Shown here one piece after another: positions 25,988 through 34,394 of a stretch of 51,813 bases of DNA. Below the pieces are notes generated by a model. That model searched no databases. It saw nothing but the letters and a program-made list of their open reading frames with translations, and had not been told where the DNA came from. Each line of letters opens with the position of its first letter. Within the stretch, counting starts at the first letter, position 1. Position numbers and translations under genes: made by a program. Source of the DNA: Dehalococcoidia bacterium (GTDB taxonomy: Bacteria > Chloroflexota > Dehalococcoidia > Lucifugimonadales > GCA-2717565); the NCBI GenBank assembly GCA_009692865.1, contig SHYH01000004.1, positions 1 through 51,813 of the forward strand, written 5' to 3'.

Positions 25988-26956
25988 CTAGCTGCAACGC
26001 AATCCCTTCCGCAGGGTAGCAAGGTTGTCCCGCATCAGGCCGACGTAGTCCTTGCCTTGGGCCTCCTCCGTAGGGGTCAGCCCTTCGATGGGGTTCAGGA
26101 CCAGCACCTGGGCGCCGATCTCCAGGGCAAGGGTTTCCGCCACGGCTGGGTTCACCAGGGTCTCCGTGTAGACGGCGGTGACCCTCTGGGCCTTGAGATC
26201 TCTCGCCAATTGGGCGAGGCGGCCCGGGCTTGGCTCGGCCTCGGGGGTGAGGCCCGAGATGGCTATAGGGGTGAGGCCGTATCGAGACGCCAGGTAGCCG
26301 AAGGAGGCGTGGGTGGTGACCAGTGTTCGGCTTTCGCAGTTCCGTAGCCCCGCCAGGTACTCCTGGTCGAGCTGGCCCAGAAGGGTAAGGTAGGCGTTGG
26401 TATTCATGTCGTAGCTCTGGGCGTGGTCTGGGTCAAGCTTCTGAAGGGCGGTGGAGATGGCTTGGACCTGCTGCTGAGCCCGCACGGGGTCCAGCCACAC
26501 GTGGGGGTCCAAGGGGCTGTCCTTCAATCCCTCTTCGGCCCTTCGCAAGGCCATCCCCTCCGTAGCGTTGACCACCCTGGGGCCCGTGGCCCCTAGCTCC
26601 TTGATGAGCCTGTCCGCCCAAGGCTCCAGGCCCGCGCTGTTGTACACGAACAGGTCTGCCTGGGAGACCTCGACCACCTCTCGTGGCGAGGGCTCCCAGG
26701 CATGGGGCTCCACTCCCGTGGGCGCCAGTGAGGACACCTTCACCAGATCGTCTCCCACCTGCCGTGCAAACTCATAGAGGGGGTAAAAGCTGGCCACCAC
26801 GCTGAGCTGATTGGCCGAGGAAGGAGGGGTCTGAGTCTGGCAGGCTAGCAGAGCGGCGGCCAGGGCCAGACCCAGACCGAGGGCTGCCCACCTCGATGGA
26901 GGCGTTGAGGCGGCGCTTTTGAGACTCTGTATCACTGTCTTCCACTGTCCACTCAC
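25988..26956 (-). CDS. znuA: Zinc-binding lipoprotein of ABC importer
   Basis: An exported metal-binding lipoprotein of about 322 residues. The signal peptide is seen as ALGLGLALAAALLAC, with the lipobox Cys near residue 39 if GTG 26956 is the start. GTG 26935 is an alternative; the longer frame to 27025 would overlap the regulator gene. Metal ligands match the ZnuA/TroA pattern: GVEPHAWEP, DPHVWLDP, VTTHASFGYL and the acidic ligand in VYTETLVNP. The His-rich loop typical of many zinc-specific ZnuA proteins is absent, leaving manganese possible. The linked Fur-family gene favours zinc. Confidence 0.9.
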   Translation of the reverse strand: MSGQWKTVIQSLKSAASTPPSRWAALGLGLALAAALLACQTQTPPSSANQLSVVASFYPLYEFARQVGDDLVKVSSLAPTGVEPHAWEPSPREVVEVSQADLFVYNSAGLEPWADRLIKELGATGPRVVNATEGMALRRAEEGLKDSPLDPHVWLDPVRAQQQVQAISTALQKLDPDHAQSYDMNTNAYLTLLGQLDQEYLAGLRNCESRTLVTTHASFGYLASRYGLTPIAISGLTPEAEPSPGRLAQLARDLKAQRVTAVYTETLVNPAVAETLALEIGAQVLVLNPIEGLTPTEEAQGKDYVGLMRDNLATLRKGLRCS

Positions 26957-26979
26957 TCTTATGAAAGGTTCCGGGCATG

Positions 26980-27429
26980 CTAGGTGGGAGAGCCGCTGGA
27001 GGTGGTCTCCTCCTGCTCCAGGCACCGGGGGCAGAGGACGTACACCTCCATGCGGTGGCCCAGGATGACCCCCGCTGTCTCAGCGCGGAGGGTCTGCAGG
27101 ATGAGGTCCACGGTGCATCGCTGGAAGTCGGCTGCGGCGCCGCACCGGACGCATAGGGTGTGGTGATGGTGGCCTGCGACCGACAGAGTGTAGCGAGGGG
27201 CGCCGTCCGGCCCGGTCATCTTGCACACGAGCCCCAAGTCGAGGAGCAGCTTCACTGTCCGATAAACGGTGGCCCGGCCCACCTGGGGGAGCTGGGCGCA
27301 CACCTCCTCGGCGGTGAAGCCGTCAGGGTGCTGGGCGACGAGGTCCAGGATGGCCTGTCGAGGGTAGGTGAGGCGATGCCCCGCCTGCTCGATGCCCTCT
27401 TGAAGTGTGTGCGGCTCCGACGTGACCAC
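26980..27429 (-). CDS. Fur family metalloregulator, probably Zur
   Basis: The 149-residue repressor has an N-terminal winged helix (GHRLTYPRQAILDLV, then TAEEVCAQLPQVGRATVYRTVKLLLDLGLV) and a C-terminal metal domain with AGHHHHTLCVRCG and a second CPRC motif; the two CxxC pairs form the structural zinc site. It is the first gene of the znu block, so zinc uptake regulation is likely. It starts with GTG at 27429. TTGAAG-N18-TATCAA lies directly upstream, with the -10 only 6 nt from the start codon, which would make the transcript nearly leaderless. I could not find a clear palindromic Zur box. Confidence 0.88.
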   Translation of the reverse strand: MVTSEPHTLQEGIEQAGHRLTYPRQAILDLVAQHPDGFTAEEVCAQLPQVGRATVYRTVKLLLDLGLVCKMTGPDGAPRYTLSVAGHHHHTLCVRCGAAADFQRCTVDLILQTLRAETAGVILGHRMEVYVLCPRCLEQEETTSSGSPT

Positions 27430-27623
27430 CGTGGTTGATACTCCGTCTCAATAATGCTCTTCAAAGGGGCCTGGAGTGCTGTCCCCAAGCCTGGCTTTAC
27501 CTTACCCCTCGCTCCCGTCGGTGTCAAGGGCAGGGCCAGGGCGGGCCCTGGACCCACGCTTCGGCATGTGCTTGACGGCAACGGTTTTTTCTCGACTCAG
27601 GGGACTAGAATCCAAACCTGTCC

Positions 27624-27652
27624 TTGAGGCCCCACGCCGTTTGTGGTAGCCT
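27624..27652 (+). promoter_or_regulatory. Putative promoter of mnmA
   Basis: TTGAGG (27624-27629) and TAGCCT (27647-27652) are 17 nt apart, 18 nt upstream of the ATG. A modest -10 match. Confidence 0.4.
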
Positions 27653-27670
27653 TCGGCGAGGAGGACTGCT

Positions 27671-28813
27671 ATGAGCCGTGGACGCGTTGTCGTCGCCATG
27701 AGCGGAGGTGTGGACTCTGCCGTTGCCGCTCTCCTCTTGGCCCGGGAGGGGTATGAGGTGATCGGTGTCACCATGCGCCTCTATTCGGTGGAGAACCCGG
27801 ACGCCGCGCCCCTGAACCGGGGGTGTTGCACCCCTGAGGATGTGGAGGATGCCCGCCGCGTCTGCCAGGTCATCGGCGCGCGCCACTACGTTCTCAACTT
27901 CGAGCGCGAGTTCCAGCGCCACGTCATAGACTACTTTGTCGCCGAGTACCAGCGTGGGCGCACGCCCCACCCGTGCCTGGCCTGTAACGATAAGATTAAG
28001 TTCGACTTCCTGCTGCGCCGCGCCCTCTTCCTGGAGGCCGACTACATCGCCACGGGCCACTACGCCCGTCTGGTGGAGCAGGAGGGCGCTTTTCACCTTC
28101 TGGAGGCGTCGGACCCCCGCAAGGACCAGTCCTACGTCCTCTTCACCCTCACTCAGGCGGAGATGCAGCGCCTGCTTCTGCCCGTGGGGTGGTACTCCAA
28201 GGACGCCATCCGCGCTCTGGCCAGGGAGGCTGGGCTGCCGGTGGCCGACAAGCCCGATAGCCAGGAGATCTGCTTCATCCCCTCCAACGACTATCGCTCC
28301 TTCCTGCAGGAGCGTGTTACTCCTACGCCGGGGGAGATCGTGGATACCTCCGGGAGGGTCGTGGGCCACCATCGAGGGATTGAGTTCTTCACCGTGGGCC
28401 AGCGCCGAGGCCTTGGTGTCGCCTCCTCTGAGCCTCGATATGTCGTCTCCCTGGACGCAGAGCGGCGCAGGGTGGTGGTGGGCTCCCTGGAGGAGTTGGG
28501 CCAGCAGGTGGTGTGGGCATCACGAGCGAGCTACCTGGCGGGCGTCGCTCCCGCCAGACCGGTGGAGGTGGCCGCCAAGATCCGCTACAAGTCTACCCAA
28601 GCACCCGCGACCCTGGTCCCCCACGGCGACTGGGCGGAGCTACGCTTTCACCTGCCCCAGCGGGCGGTGACCCCGGGCCAGGCGGTGGTCTTCTATGCAG
28701 GGGAGGAGGTCCTGGGCGGGGGGATCATTGAGGGGGTGGGTGACCGGAACGCTTGCCCAAATGGGGAGATCTGTTCTACCTGTCGTGCGGTCGCCACAAG
28801 TCCTGGTTTGTAG
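27671..28813 (+). CDS. mnmA: tRNA-specific 2-thiouridylase MnmA
   Basis: The 380-residue enzyme puts sulfur on U34 of tRNA-Lys, -Glu and -Gln. The ATP-pyrophosphatase P-loop SGGVDS is at 11-16. The catalytic Cys102 lies in HPCLACN (Cys105 adds a second thiol), the persulfide Cys201 lies in DSQEICF, and GRVVGHHRGIEFFTVGQRRG marks the central domain. GGCGAGGAGG precedes the ATG. It is divergent from the Zur gene. Its TAG stop lies within a strong hairpin (28810-28844). Confidence 0.95.
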   Translation: MSRGRVVVAMSGGVDSAVAALLLAREGYEVIGVTMRLYSVENPDAAPLNRGCCTPEDVEDARRVCQVIGARHYVLNFEREFQRHVIDYFVAEYQRGRTPHPCLACNDKIKFDFLLRRALFLEADYIATGHYARLVEQEGAFHLLEASDPRKDQSYVLFTLTQAEMQRLLLPVGWYSKDAIRALAREAGLPVADKPDSQEICFIPSNDYRSFLQERVTPTPGEIVDTSGRVVGHHRGIEFFTVGQRRGLGVASSEPRYVVSLDAERRRVVVGSLEELGQQVVWASRASYLAGVAPARPVEVAAKIRYKSTQAPATLVPHGDWAELRFHLPQRAVTPGQAVVFYAGEEVLGGGIIEGVGDRNACPNGEICSTCRAVATSPGL

Positions 28814-28844
28814 AGGCGTCCCGATAGCATCGGGATGCCTCTAC
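28810..28844. repeat. Strong hairpin overlapping the mnmA stop codon
   Basis: A 16-bp stem (28810-28825 with 28829-28844, one G-T pair) and a 3-nt loop. No U-tract. It resembles the CCCGAT/ATCGGG palindromes seen elsewhere in the window and could be a repeat-derived terminator or processing site. Confidence 0.5.
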
Positions 28845-28855
28845 GGCAAAGGCCG

Positions 28856-29794
28856 ATGCAAGCAACACCCCTAGCCATCGAGACCCAGGGCCTCACCAAA
28901 TGGTATGGACAGGTGCTGGCTGTGGACCACCTGTCCCTTCAGGTGCATGGGGGGCAGGTTTTCGGGCTGCTGGGGCCCAATGGCTCCGGCAAGACCACCA
29001 CCATGGGTATGCTCCTGGGCCTGGTGCGGCCCACCTCGGGAGCCATGCGTCTGCTGGGCCAGGGCTCCGGCGCCCTGTACCGGGAGGCCCTTCAGCGGGT
29101 GGGCGCCATTGTGGAGGGGCCGACCTTCTTTCCCTACCTTTCAGGCCGTGCCAACCTCCTGTACTTTCAGGGCATCAGCCGTCGGAGAGTGCCTGGTGAG
29201 GTGGACCGTCTGCTGGAGGTGGTGGGCCTATCTGGCCGTGCCAACAGCAAGTTCTCCACCTATTCCTTGGGCATGAAGCAGCGCCTGGGCATCGCCTACG
29301 CCTTGCTGGGAGAGCCCGACCTGGTGTTCCTTGATGAGCCCACCAACGGCCTGGACCCCGCTGGGATGGCTGAAGTGCGCCAGCTCATTCGAGACCTGGG
29401 AAGGGGCGGACGCACGGTGCTCCTCTCCAGCCACCTCCTCTACGAGGTGGAGCAGGTGTGCGATAGTGTGGCCATCCTCTCCAAGGGCCGCCTCATCACC
29501 CAGGGGCGTGTCCAGGACCTCCTCCGGCAGCAAGGCGCCGTTCGGCTCAAGACCACGGACGATGGGAAGGCGTTGCCTCTGCTTGCCGCTCTTCCCTGGG
29601 TGACAGGAGTGAGGAGCGAGGATGGGTGCCTGGTTGCTAATGCACCGCTGGAGCGGTCGTGGGAGATGACGGCTCTTCTTGCAAAAGAGGGCGTCTACGT
29701 CAGCGAAATGGCGCCCCTTCAACTCTCGCTGGAGCGCTACTTCCTGGAGGTGACGGGGGAAGACAGCTCTGTGATTGCTGAGGGGACACGGTGA
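28856..29794 (+). CDS. ABC transporter ATP-binding protein (ABC-2 exporter type)
   Basis: The 312-residue ATPase starts at ATG 28856 after AAAGG; the upstream ATG at 28835 lies inside the hairpin. Walker A is GPNGSGKTTT, the signature YSLGMKQRLGIAYALL, and Walker B LVFLDEPTNGLD. A C-terminal domain of about 80 residues of the CcmA/DrrA type follows. It is translationally coupled to the permease gene by a GTGA overlap. The exported substrate is unknown; such two-gene systems often give antibiotic or bacteriocin resistance or export lipids. Confidence 0.92.
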   Translation: MQATPLAIETQGLTKWYGQVLAVDHLSLQVHGGQVFGLLGPNGSGKTTTMGMLLGLVRPTSGAMRLLGQGSGALYREALQRVGAIVEGPTFFPYLSGRANLLYFQGISRRRVPGEVDRLLEVVGLSGRANSKFSTYSLGMKQRLGIAYALLGEPDLVFLDEPTNGLDPAGMAEVRQLIRDLGRGGRTVLLSSHLLYEVEQVCDSVAILSKGRLITQGRVQDLLRQQGAVRLKTTDDGKALPLLAALPWVTGVRSEDGCLVANAPLERSWEMTALLAKEGVYVSEMAPLQLSLERYFLEVTGEDSSVIAEGTR

Positions 29795-30846
29795 CGGCCC
29801 AGGCGCCAACCCTTGTTCGTTGGGAGTGGTTCAAGCTCCGCCGACGATGGATGCCCTGGGTCCTGCTGGGCATTCTTCTCCTCTTCTCTCAGCTCTTTTT
29901 GTGGGCGAACTTCTTCTCCTATCGCAACCTGGAAAGCACGGGAGGCCGGGTCTTCCTGGGCGGTGCGCCCATAGGCGGCCGTTTAACAGGCGATGCGCCT
30001 GTTGCGGTGAACTGCAACGATCTTCTGGCGGGCCGGACCGAGGGGCTTCCCGCGGGGATAGACCCTCGTCTCATAGAGGGGCTGCAGCAGCAATGCCAGC
30101 AGGCAATGACGAGGCAGCAAGAGCGGCTTGAAGGAAGGCGCAACAGCTTTACCCTCCCCGAGAGCCTCTCGGGCGCTCTGACTGCAGCCCAGGGCATAGG
30201 TGTGATTCTGATGGCGATTCTCACCGCCTCTGTCATAGGAACAGACTTCGGCTGGGGCACGGTGCGGCTGGTCCTGGTGAGGGGCATAGGGCGCTGGCAG
30301 TACCTGGCCGGCAAGCTGGCGGTGCTGGCCCTGGTCTCAGTAGGTGCCCTTGTTGTGGTAACGGCGGCCACCGTGGTGAGCAGCCTCATTGCGGGGGCTC
30401 TGGTGGGCGGCGGGGCAAGCGACTGGGCGGTGCTCAGTGCCTTCACGGACTGGGCCAGGGGTCTGGGCCGTGTCTGGTTCTCCTTCTTGCCCTACGTAGT
30501 TCTGGCGGCCTTGTTCACCGTGCTGACACGCTCGTCGGCGGGGGGTATGGCCATCGCCCTGGCCTACTCCTTCGGCGAGCAGATCGTCGTACTGATCCTG
30601 ATCAACCTCTTTGATTGGTTCCAGAATGTGGCAGACTTCCTTCTGGGGCGGAACATTGCGGGGTGGATGCTTGGCGAACAGCGGGAGGGATTGAGGGGCA
30701 TGATTCTGGGTGGGGGTGTCGGCCTTGGCGAGTTCCCCGATGGGCTGCATGCCTTCCTGGTGCTGGGGGCCTACATTCTGGTTCTGGGTGGGCTGGCCTT
30801 CTGGCTGTTCCAGAAACGGGACGTGCAGGGCGCCAGCGGTGGCTAG
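29791..30846 (+). CDS. ABC-2 type transporter permease
   Basis: This 351-residue permease overlaps the ATPase gene by 4 nt (GTGA). One membrane helix lies near the N-terminus (WVLLGILLLFSQLFLWANFF). A large extracytoplasmic or cytosolic loop (about 45-125) follows, then five hydrophobic segments, with the last at LHAFLVLGAYILVLGGLAFWLF. This matches ABC-2 family permeases with an extended first loop. It forms a full exporter only with its partner, probably as a homodimer. Confidence 0.87.
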   Translation: MTAQAPTLVRWEWFKLRRRWMPWVLLGILLLFSQLFLWANFFSYRNLESTGGRVFLGGAPIGGRLTGDAPVAVNCNDLLAGRTEGLPAGIDPRLIEGLQQQCQQAMTRQQERLEGRRNSFTLPESLSGALTAAQGIGVILMAILTASVIGTDFGWGTVRLVLVRGIGRWQYLAGKLAVLALVSVGALVVVTAATVVSSLIAGALVGGGASDWAVLSAFTDWARGLGRVWFSFLPYVVLAALFTVLTRSSAGGMAIALAYSFGEQIVVLILINLFDWFQNVADFLLGRNIAGWMLGEQREGLRGMILGGGVGLGEFPDGLHAFLVLGAYILVLGGLAFWLFQKRDVQGASGG

Positions 30847-30912
30847 GCAGGACGTGCCCTGCACCCACGCTACGATGCGTGATCCAGGGCAAGCGTTCAG
30901 GTGGTAGGCCAG

Positions 30913-31050
30913 GGTTCTCCCTTCCCCCTTTATGGGGGAAGGCCAGGATGGGGGTGAGGGCTCGGTGGGCCATCCCCACTCTGGCCCTCCCCCATAAGGG
31001 GGGAGAGAATTCATTGCCCTCTCCCTCTGGGAGAGGGCAGGGGTGAGGGC
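30913..31050. repeat. Inverted-repeat cluster (REP-like, CTCCCTCTGGGAGAGGG class)
   Basis: The gap between the ABC permease and rnhB contains a CTTCCCCC/GGGGGAAG hairpin, an inverted second copy (CCCTCCCCCATAAGGGGGGAG), and a CCCTCTCCCTCTGGGAGAGGGCAGGGGTGAGGG-type unit (segment 31017-31049). This resembles repeats common in environmental bacterial genomes. No gene is visible. Confidence 0.55.
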
Positions 31051-31091
31051 TCCCTCCCACCTGTTGTCGAGGTAGAGGCTGCGAGGCTGTA

Positions 31092-31712
31092 ATGCCCATA
31101 TCCCCGTCTTACCAGTGGGAGACGAGACTGCGCCGCCAGGGCTACAGGGCCATCGCTGGGGTGGACGAGGTGGGGCGGGGACCCCTGGCTGGCCCCCTGG
31201 TGGCCGGCGCCGTGATCCTTCTGCCCCAGGTGGACGCTCTGGGGCCCGAGGTGGTGCGCGACAGCAAGCTCCTGACGCCTCGCCAGCGGGAGCAGGCCTA
31301 CGCCCTCATTACGCGCCAGGCCGTGGCCTGGGCCATCGGCGCAGTGACGCCTCACGAGATCGACACCCTGGGAATCACCGCCGCCAACCGGCTGGCCATG
31401 GTGCGAGCCCTTCAGGGCCTTTCTATCCGCCCCGACTTCCTCCTCATCGACGCCCTTAAGCTTCCAGAGGTGGACCTGCCCCAGGAAGGCATCATCCACG
31501 GCGACCGCCTGTGCCTCTCCATCGCTGCGGCTTCGGTGGTCGCCAAGGTCACCCGGGACCGATGGCTCGTGGAGGAGGACGACCGCTACCCTGGCTATGG
31601 CCTTGCCCAGCACAAGGGGTACCCCACACCGGAGCACCTGCGCCGCTTAGCAACCCTGGGGCCTTCGCCTATTCACCGGCGCTCCTTCGCCCCCGTAAGG
31701 GAGCTTCTGTAG
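31092..31712 (+). CDS. rnhB: Ribonuclease HII
   Basis: The 206-residue enzyme cuts RNA in RNA-DNA hybrids and removes misincorporated ribonucleotides. The active-site acids are Asp25 and Glu26 in IAGVDEVGRGPLAGP and Asp120 in FLLIDALKL, with a fourth in the RDRWLVEEDDRYPGYG region. The conserved GYPTPEHL and GPSPIHRRSF segments near the end are intact. It is followed 90 nt later by yraN, the usual neighbour. Confidence 0.95.
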   Translation: MPISPSYQWETRLRRQGYRAIAGVDEVGRGPLAGPLVAGAVILLPQVDALGPEVVRDSKLLTPRQREQAYALITRQAVAWAIGAVTPHEIDTLGITAANRLAMVRALQGLSIRPDFLLIDALKLPEVDLPQEGIIHGDRLCLSIAAASVVAKVTRDRWLVEEDDRYPGYGLAQHKGYPTPEHLRRLATLGPSPIHRRSFAPVRELL

Positions 31713-31802
31713 AGGAAGGCCGGCGCCCGGGGGCCCCTTCAAGAGGGGTCTTTCCCGGCCTCGCGTGCTTCTACCCCTGCCGTCGGTTCCCCTCGCGCCC
31801 AG

Positions 31803-32150
31803 GTGGGCGCCAGGGGTGAAGAAACTGCCGTCGCCTACCTTCGGCAGCAGGGGTATGGCATCGTCCAGAGGAACTATAGGTGCCCCGAGGGTGAGATGGA
31901 CATCGTCGCCAGAGAGGGCGACGCCCTGGTGTTCGTCGAGGTGCGCACCCTGCAGAGCGGCGGGCTGGGGACGCCCGAGGCGTCGGTGACCCCCGCCAAG
32001 GGGAGACGTCTCATCGCCGTGGCCCAGCGGTTCCTCCAGGAGCATCCCGAGAGCCCCCAGGAGTGGCGCATTGATCTCATCGCCCTACGGCCATCAGGAG
32101 GGAGCGGATTTCACATCGAGCACCTGCGCAATGCCGTGGAGGCCGGTTGA
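31803..32150 (+). CDS. yraN: YraN/UPF0102 family putative nuclease
   Basis: The 115-residue protein has a PD-(D/E)XK nuclease-like fold: RGEETAVAYLRQQGY, then EGEMDIVAREGDALVFVEVRT with the D and E-x-V/K type residues, and TPAKGRRLIAVAQRFL. It starts at GTG 31803, which fits the family N-terminus. The family is widespread, lies near rnhB in many bacteria, and has no settled function. Confidence 0.9.
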   Translation: MGARGEETAVAYLRQQGYGIVQRNYRCPEGEMDIVAREGDALVFVEVRTLQSGGLGTPEASVTPAKGRRLIAVAQRFLQEHPESPQEWRIDLIALRPSGGSGFHIEHLRNAVEAG

Positions 32151-32175
32151 GGGTGCCCCAGGCTCGTGCTACAAT
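32147..32175 (+). promoter_or_regulatory. Promoter of the FmdB-like gene
   Basis: TTGAGG (32147-32152) and TACAAT (32170-32175) are 17 nt apart. The -35 overlaps the yraN stop codon. Predicted start about 32182. Confidence 0.65.
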
Positions 32176-32207
32176 TCGTTTAGAGACCCCTTTGCATTGA
32201 GGTCTGC

Positions 32208-32579
32208 ATGCCCATCTACGAGTACCGTTGCCAACGCTGCGGCCAGAAGAGCGACGTCTTCTTCCGCACCTTTTCCGCCGTGACCGATGCTCACTGCCCC
32301 CACTGTGACAGCGAGCAGGTGGATCGGCTGGTCTCCCGGGTGGCCTTCCTGAAGTCCTGGGGCAGCAGCCTGGACTGGATGCCCTCGGGCGAGTCCATGT
32401 TCGACGTTGACCAGGACGACCCCCAGGCCATGGAGGGGTGGCTGCAGAGGATGCGCCGGGAGCAGGGCACGGAGATGGGGGACAGCTTTGCCGATACCAT
32501 GACCAGGATGGACGCTGGGATTGAACCACCCTGGTTTAACGATGCCAGCGCCGCTGGTGACGACTCTGGCGAAGAGTAG
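32208..32579 (+). CDS. FmdB-family zinc-ribbon protein
   Basis: The 123-residue protein has the N-terminal FmdB/CxxC_CxxC_SSSS zinc ribbon: MPIYEYRCQRCG and then HCPHCDSEQVDRLVS, four cysteines in two CxxC pairs. The acidic, Met/Asp-rich C-terminal half (about 60-123) has no recognised domain. GAGGT precedes the ATG. FmdB proteins are putative regulators of unknown target. It has its own promoter. Confidence 0.85.
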   Translation: MPIYEYRCQRCGQKSDVFFRTFSAVTDAHCPHCDSEQVDRLVSRVAFLKSWGSSLDWMPSGESMFDVDQDDPQAMEGWLQRMRREQGTEMGDSFADTMTRMDAGIEPPWFNDASAAGDDSGEE

Positions 32580-32629
32580 CTTGGGGTGAAAACCTACTCT
32601 CTGGAAGCCGTCTCCTCAAGCCTGCATCC

Positions 32630-33580
32630 ATGACCGCCTCCTCCGGGCTTCTGGGCTCTGTGGTCTTCAACCCGGGCCTCCTGGAGCAGGCCGTCCGAGC
32701 CCACCTCTCTCGCTCCGACCTGGTTGAAGCCCTTCAACGCCTTCGTGCGGGACTTTCTTTACCCATCGTGGAGAGCGAAGGTGTAGCGGTTCCTTTGGCG
32801 GCGGCGACCTCTCTGGCGCGGCATCTCCGGGAGATGGTGACCCATCTCCCCCCTGGTTCCCTTGGCCCTGATGCTGCAAAGACCCTTCAATCGGTGGAGG
32901 AGGCCCTGGGCCAGGCCCTTCGCCAGCCTTTGAGGGAGCGCCTACGGGGCCTTTACGTCATCGTGGACCCCCAGGCCTCCAGGGGGCGACCGGTGGTTCA
33001 GGTGGCGGAGGCGGCGCTTCGGGGCGGAGCTCGGGTGCTTCAGCTACGTGATAAGGCCTCGGACAAGGGAGACCTGCTGCCCACGGCCCTGGGCCTGCGG
33101 GAGCTATGCGAGCGGTTCAACGCCCTCCTCATCATCAACGACCACGCCGATCTGGCCGTCGCCTGCGACGCCCACGGCTTTCACGGGGGCCAGCACGATC
33201 TCCCCGTGGCGGCGGCCCGGGCGGTTCTGAGGCCCCACCAGCTGGTGGGGCGCTCCAACGCCCTCCTGGAAGAGGCCCTGGAGGCCCATGCCCAAGGCGT
33301 GGACTATGTGGCGGTGGGGGACATCTTCGGCAGCCTCAGCAAGGAGAACACGCGCCCCGCTGGACTGGAGACGCTGCGCACAGTGCGACAGCGGGTGTCC
33401 CTTCCCCTGGCGGCCATCGGTGGCATTAACGAGGCGAATGTGCAGCAGGTGGTGGAGGCGGGGGCCGACATGGTGTGCGTCATCAGCGCCGTGGTGGGGG
33501 CCGACGACCCCGAGGGCGCGGCGCGGCGATTGATGGAGCGGATCGCGGGGGCCACAAGGGGCCCAGGCCTAGCGAGGTGA
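32630..33580 (+). CDS. thiE: Thiamine-phosphate synthase with extra N-terminal helical domain
   Basis: The C-terminal 210 residues (about 106-316) are the ThiE TIM barrel that joins hydroxymethylpyrimidine diphosphate and thiazole phosphate: RGLYVIVDP, QLRDKASDKGDL, LIINDHADLAVA, then VAVGDIFGSLSKENTRPAG and PLAAIGGINEANV. Residues 1-105 are an extra, mostly helical, Leu/Ala-rich domain of unknown role. The usual GVHLGQEDLP motif is changed to GFHGGQHDLP. No other thi gene is adjacent. It is followed closely by the translin-like gene. Confidence 0.85.
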   Translation: MTASSGLLGSVVFNPGLLEQAVRAHLSRSDLVEALQRLRAGLSLPIVESEGVAVPLAAATSLARHLREMVTHLPPGSLGPDAAKTLQSVEEALGQALRQPLRERLRGLYVIVDPQASRGRPVVQVAEAALRGGARVLQLRDKASDKGDLLPTALGLRELCERFNALLIINDHADLAVACDAHGFHGGQHDLPVAAARAVLRPHQLVGRSNALLEEALEAHAQGVDYVAVGDIFGSLSKENTRPAGLETLRTVRQRVSLPLAAIGGINEANVQQVVEAGADMVCVISAVVGADDPEGAARRLMERIAGATRGPGLAR

Positions 33581-33599
33581 ACTGTATGGAGGCGTACTC

Positions 33600-34262
33600 G
33601 TGATGAACTACACCGACACCATGTCGGTCCTGGCCGAAGAGGCCCAGCAGGTGTTTCAGGCCAAGCACAAGGCCCGGGAGCAGGCACTGGCCCTCTCCCG
33701 CGAGTGCATACGGCTCTCGGCCAACACCATTCGGGCGGCCCACCGCCGGGAGTTTGACCAGGCCCAAGCGTTGCTGCGGCAGGCGGCCCAGCGGGTGCGT
33801 GAGATGAGGGAGGCCCTTCCAAACCACCAGGACCTCTACTACGCCGGCTTTGTCCAGGACGCCCAGAAGGAGTACGCCGAGGCCAGCTTGACCTTAGCCT
33901 TCGTGGCCGAAAGGCCCATGCCCCTTCCCCAAGGGCTTCAGGTGGAGATGGCCGCTTACCTGAACGGCCTTGGGGATGCTGTGGGGGAGTTGCGGCGCTT
34001 CATCCTCGATGCTCTGAGGAGGGATGAGGTGGGCCGATGTGAGGCGGCCCTCGCCACCATGGACGAGGTGTACACTCTCATGGTGACGATGGACTACCCG
34101 GAGGGGGTCACTGGAGGTTTGCGCCGGACGACGGACATGGTGCGCGGCACCTTGGAGCGGACCCGCGGAGACCTGACCCTGGCAGTGCGCCAGCAGGCCC
34201 TGGAGCGTCGCCTGGCGGAGCTTCAGGGGCGTATGACCGACCGGGAAGGTCCAGCATGGTGA
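33600..34262 (+). CDS. Translin family protein
   Basis: The 220-residue, largely helical protein fits the translin/TRAX fold: AKHKAREQALALSRECIRLSANTIRAAHR at the N-terminus, QEYAEAS-like QKEYAEASLTLAF, YLNGLGDAVGELRRFILDALR and DYPEGVTGGLRRTTDMVRGTLERTRGDLTL. Translins bind single-stranded RNA or DNA, and some form RNases; acidic catalytic residues cannot be confirmed by eye. GTG 33600 and ATG 33603 are both possible, with GGAGG upstream. The stop codon lies at the first bases of repeat copy B. Confidence 0.85.
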   Translation: MMNYTDTMSVLAEEAQQVFQAKHKAREQALALSRECIRLSANTIRAAHRREFDQAQALLRQAAQRVREMREALPNHQDLYYAGFVQDAQKEYAEASLTLAFVAERPMPLPQGLQVEMAAYLNGLGDAVGELRRFILDALRRDEVGRCEAALATMDEVYTLMVTMDYPEGVTGGLRRTTDMVRGTLERTRGDLTLAVRQQALERRLAELQGRMTDREGPAW

Positions 34263-34386
34263 TGAAAAACCTTTTCGACCATCCCTCTGCCCCCTTCCTG
34301 GCCAGGAAGGGGGTGAAATTGTATCTGAGGGACACCCCAAGCCCCCTGCCAAAGGGGCTTTGCTCCTCTGGACACCCCTTTTCCCG
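34257..34386 (+). repeat. MITE-like dispersed repeat, copy B
   Basis: Same orientation as copy A, starting TGGTGATGAAAAACC at the translin stop codon and ending in the GGACACCCCTTTTC segment. It contains the shared CCCCCTTCCTGGCCAGGAAG hairpin. It lies between convergent genes. Confidence 0.7.
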
Positions 34387-34394
34387 CAGCCGGA

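Noticed and set aside
27430-27470. Zur box upstream of the Fur-family gene
   Set aside because: The region is AT-richer and holds a possible promoter, but I could not find a palindrome close to known Zur or Fur sites.
30913-31050. Possible CRISPR array or tandem repeat
   Set aside because: The units are inverted, few and unevenly spaced, with no regular spacers; they fit REP-like hairpins. No cas gene is present.
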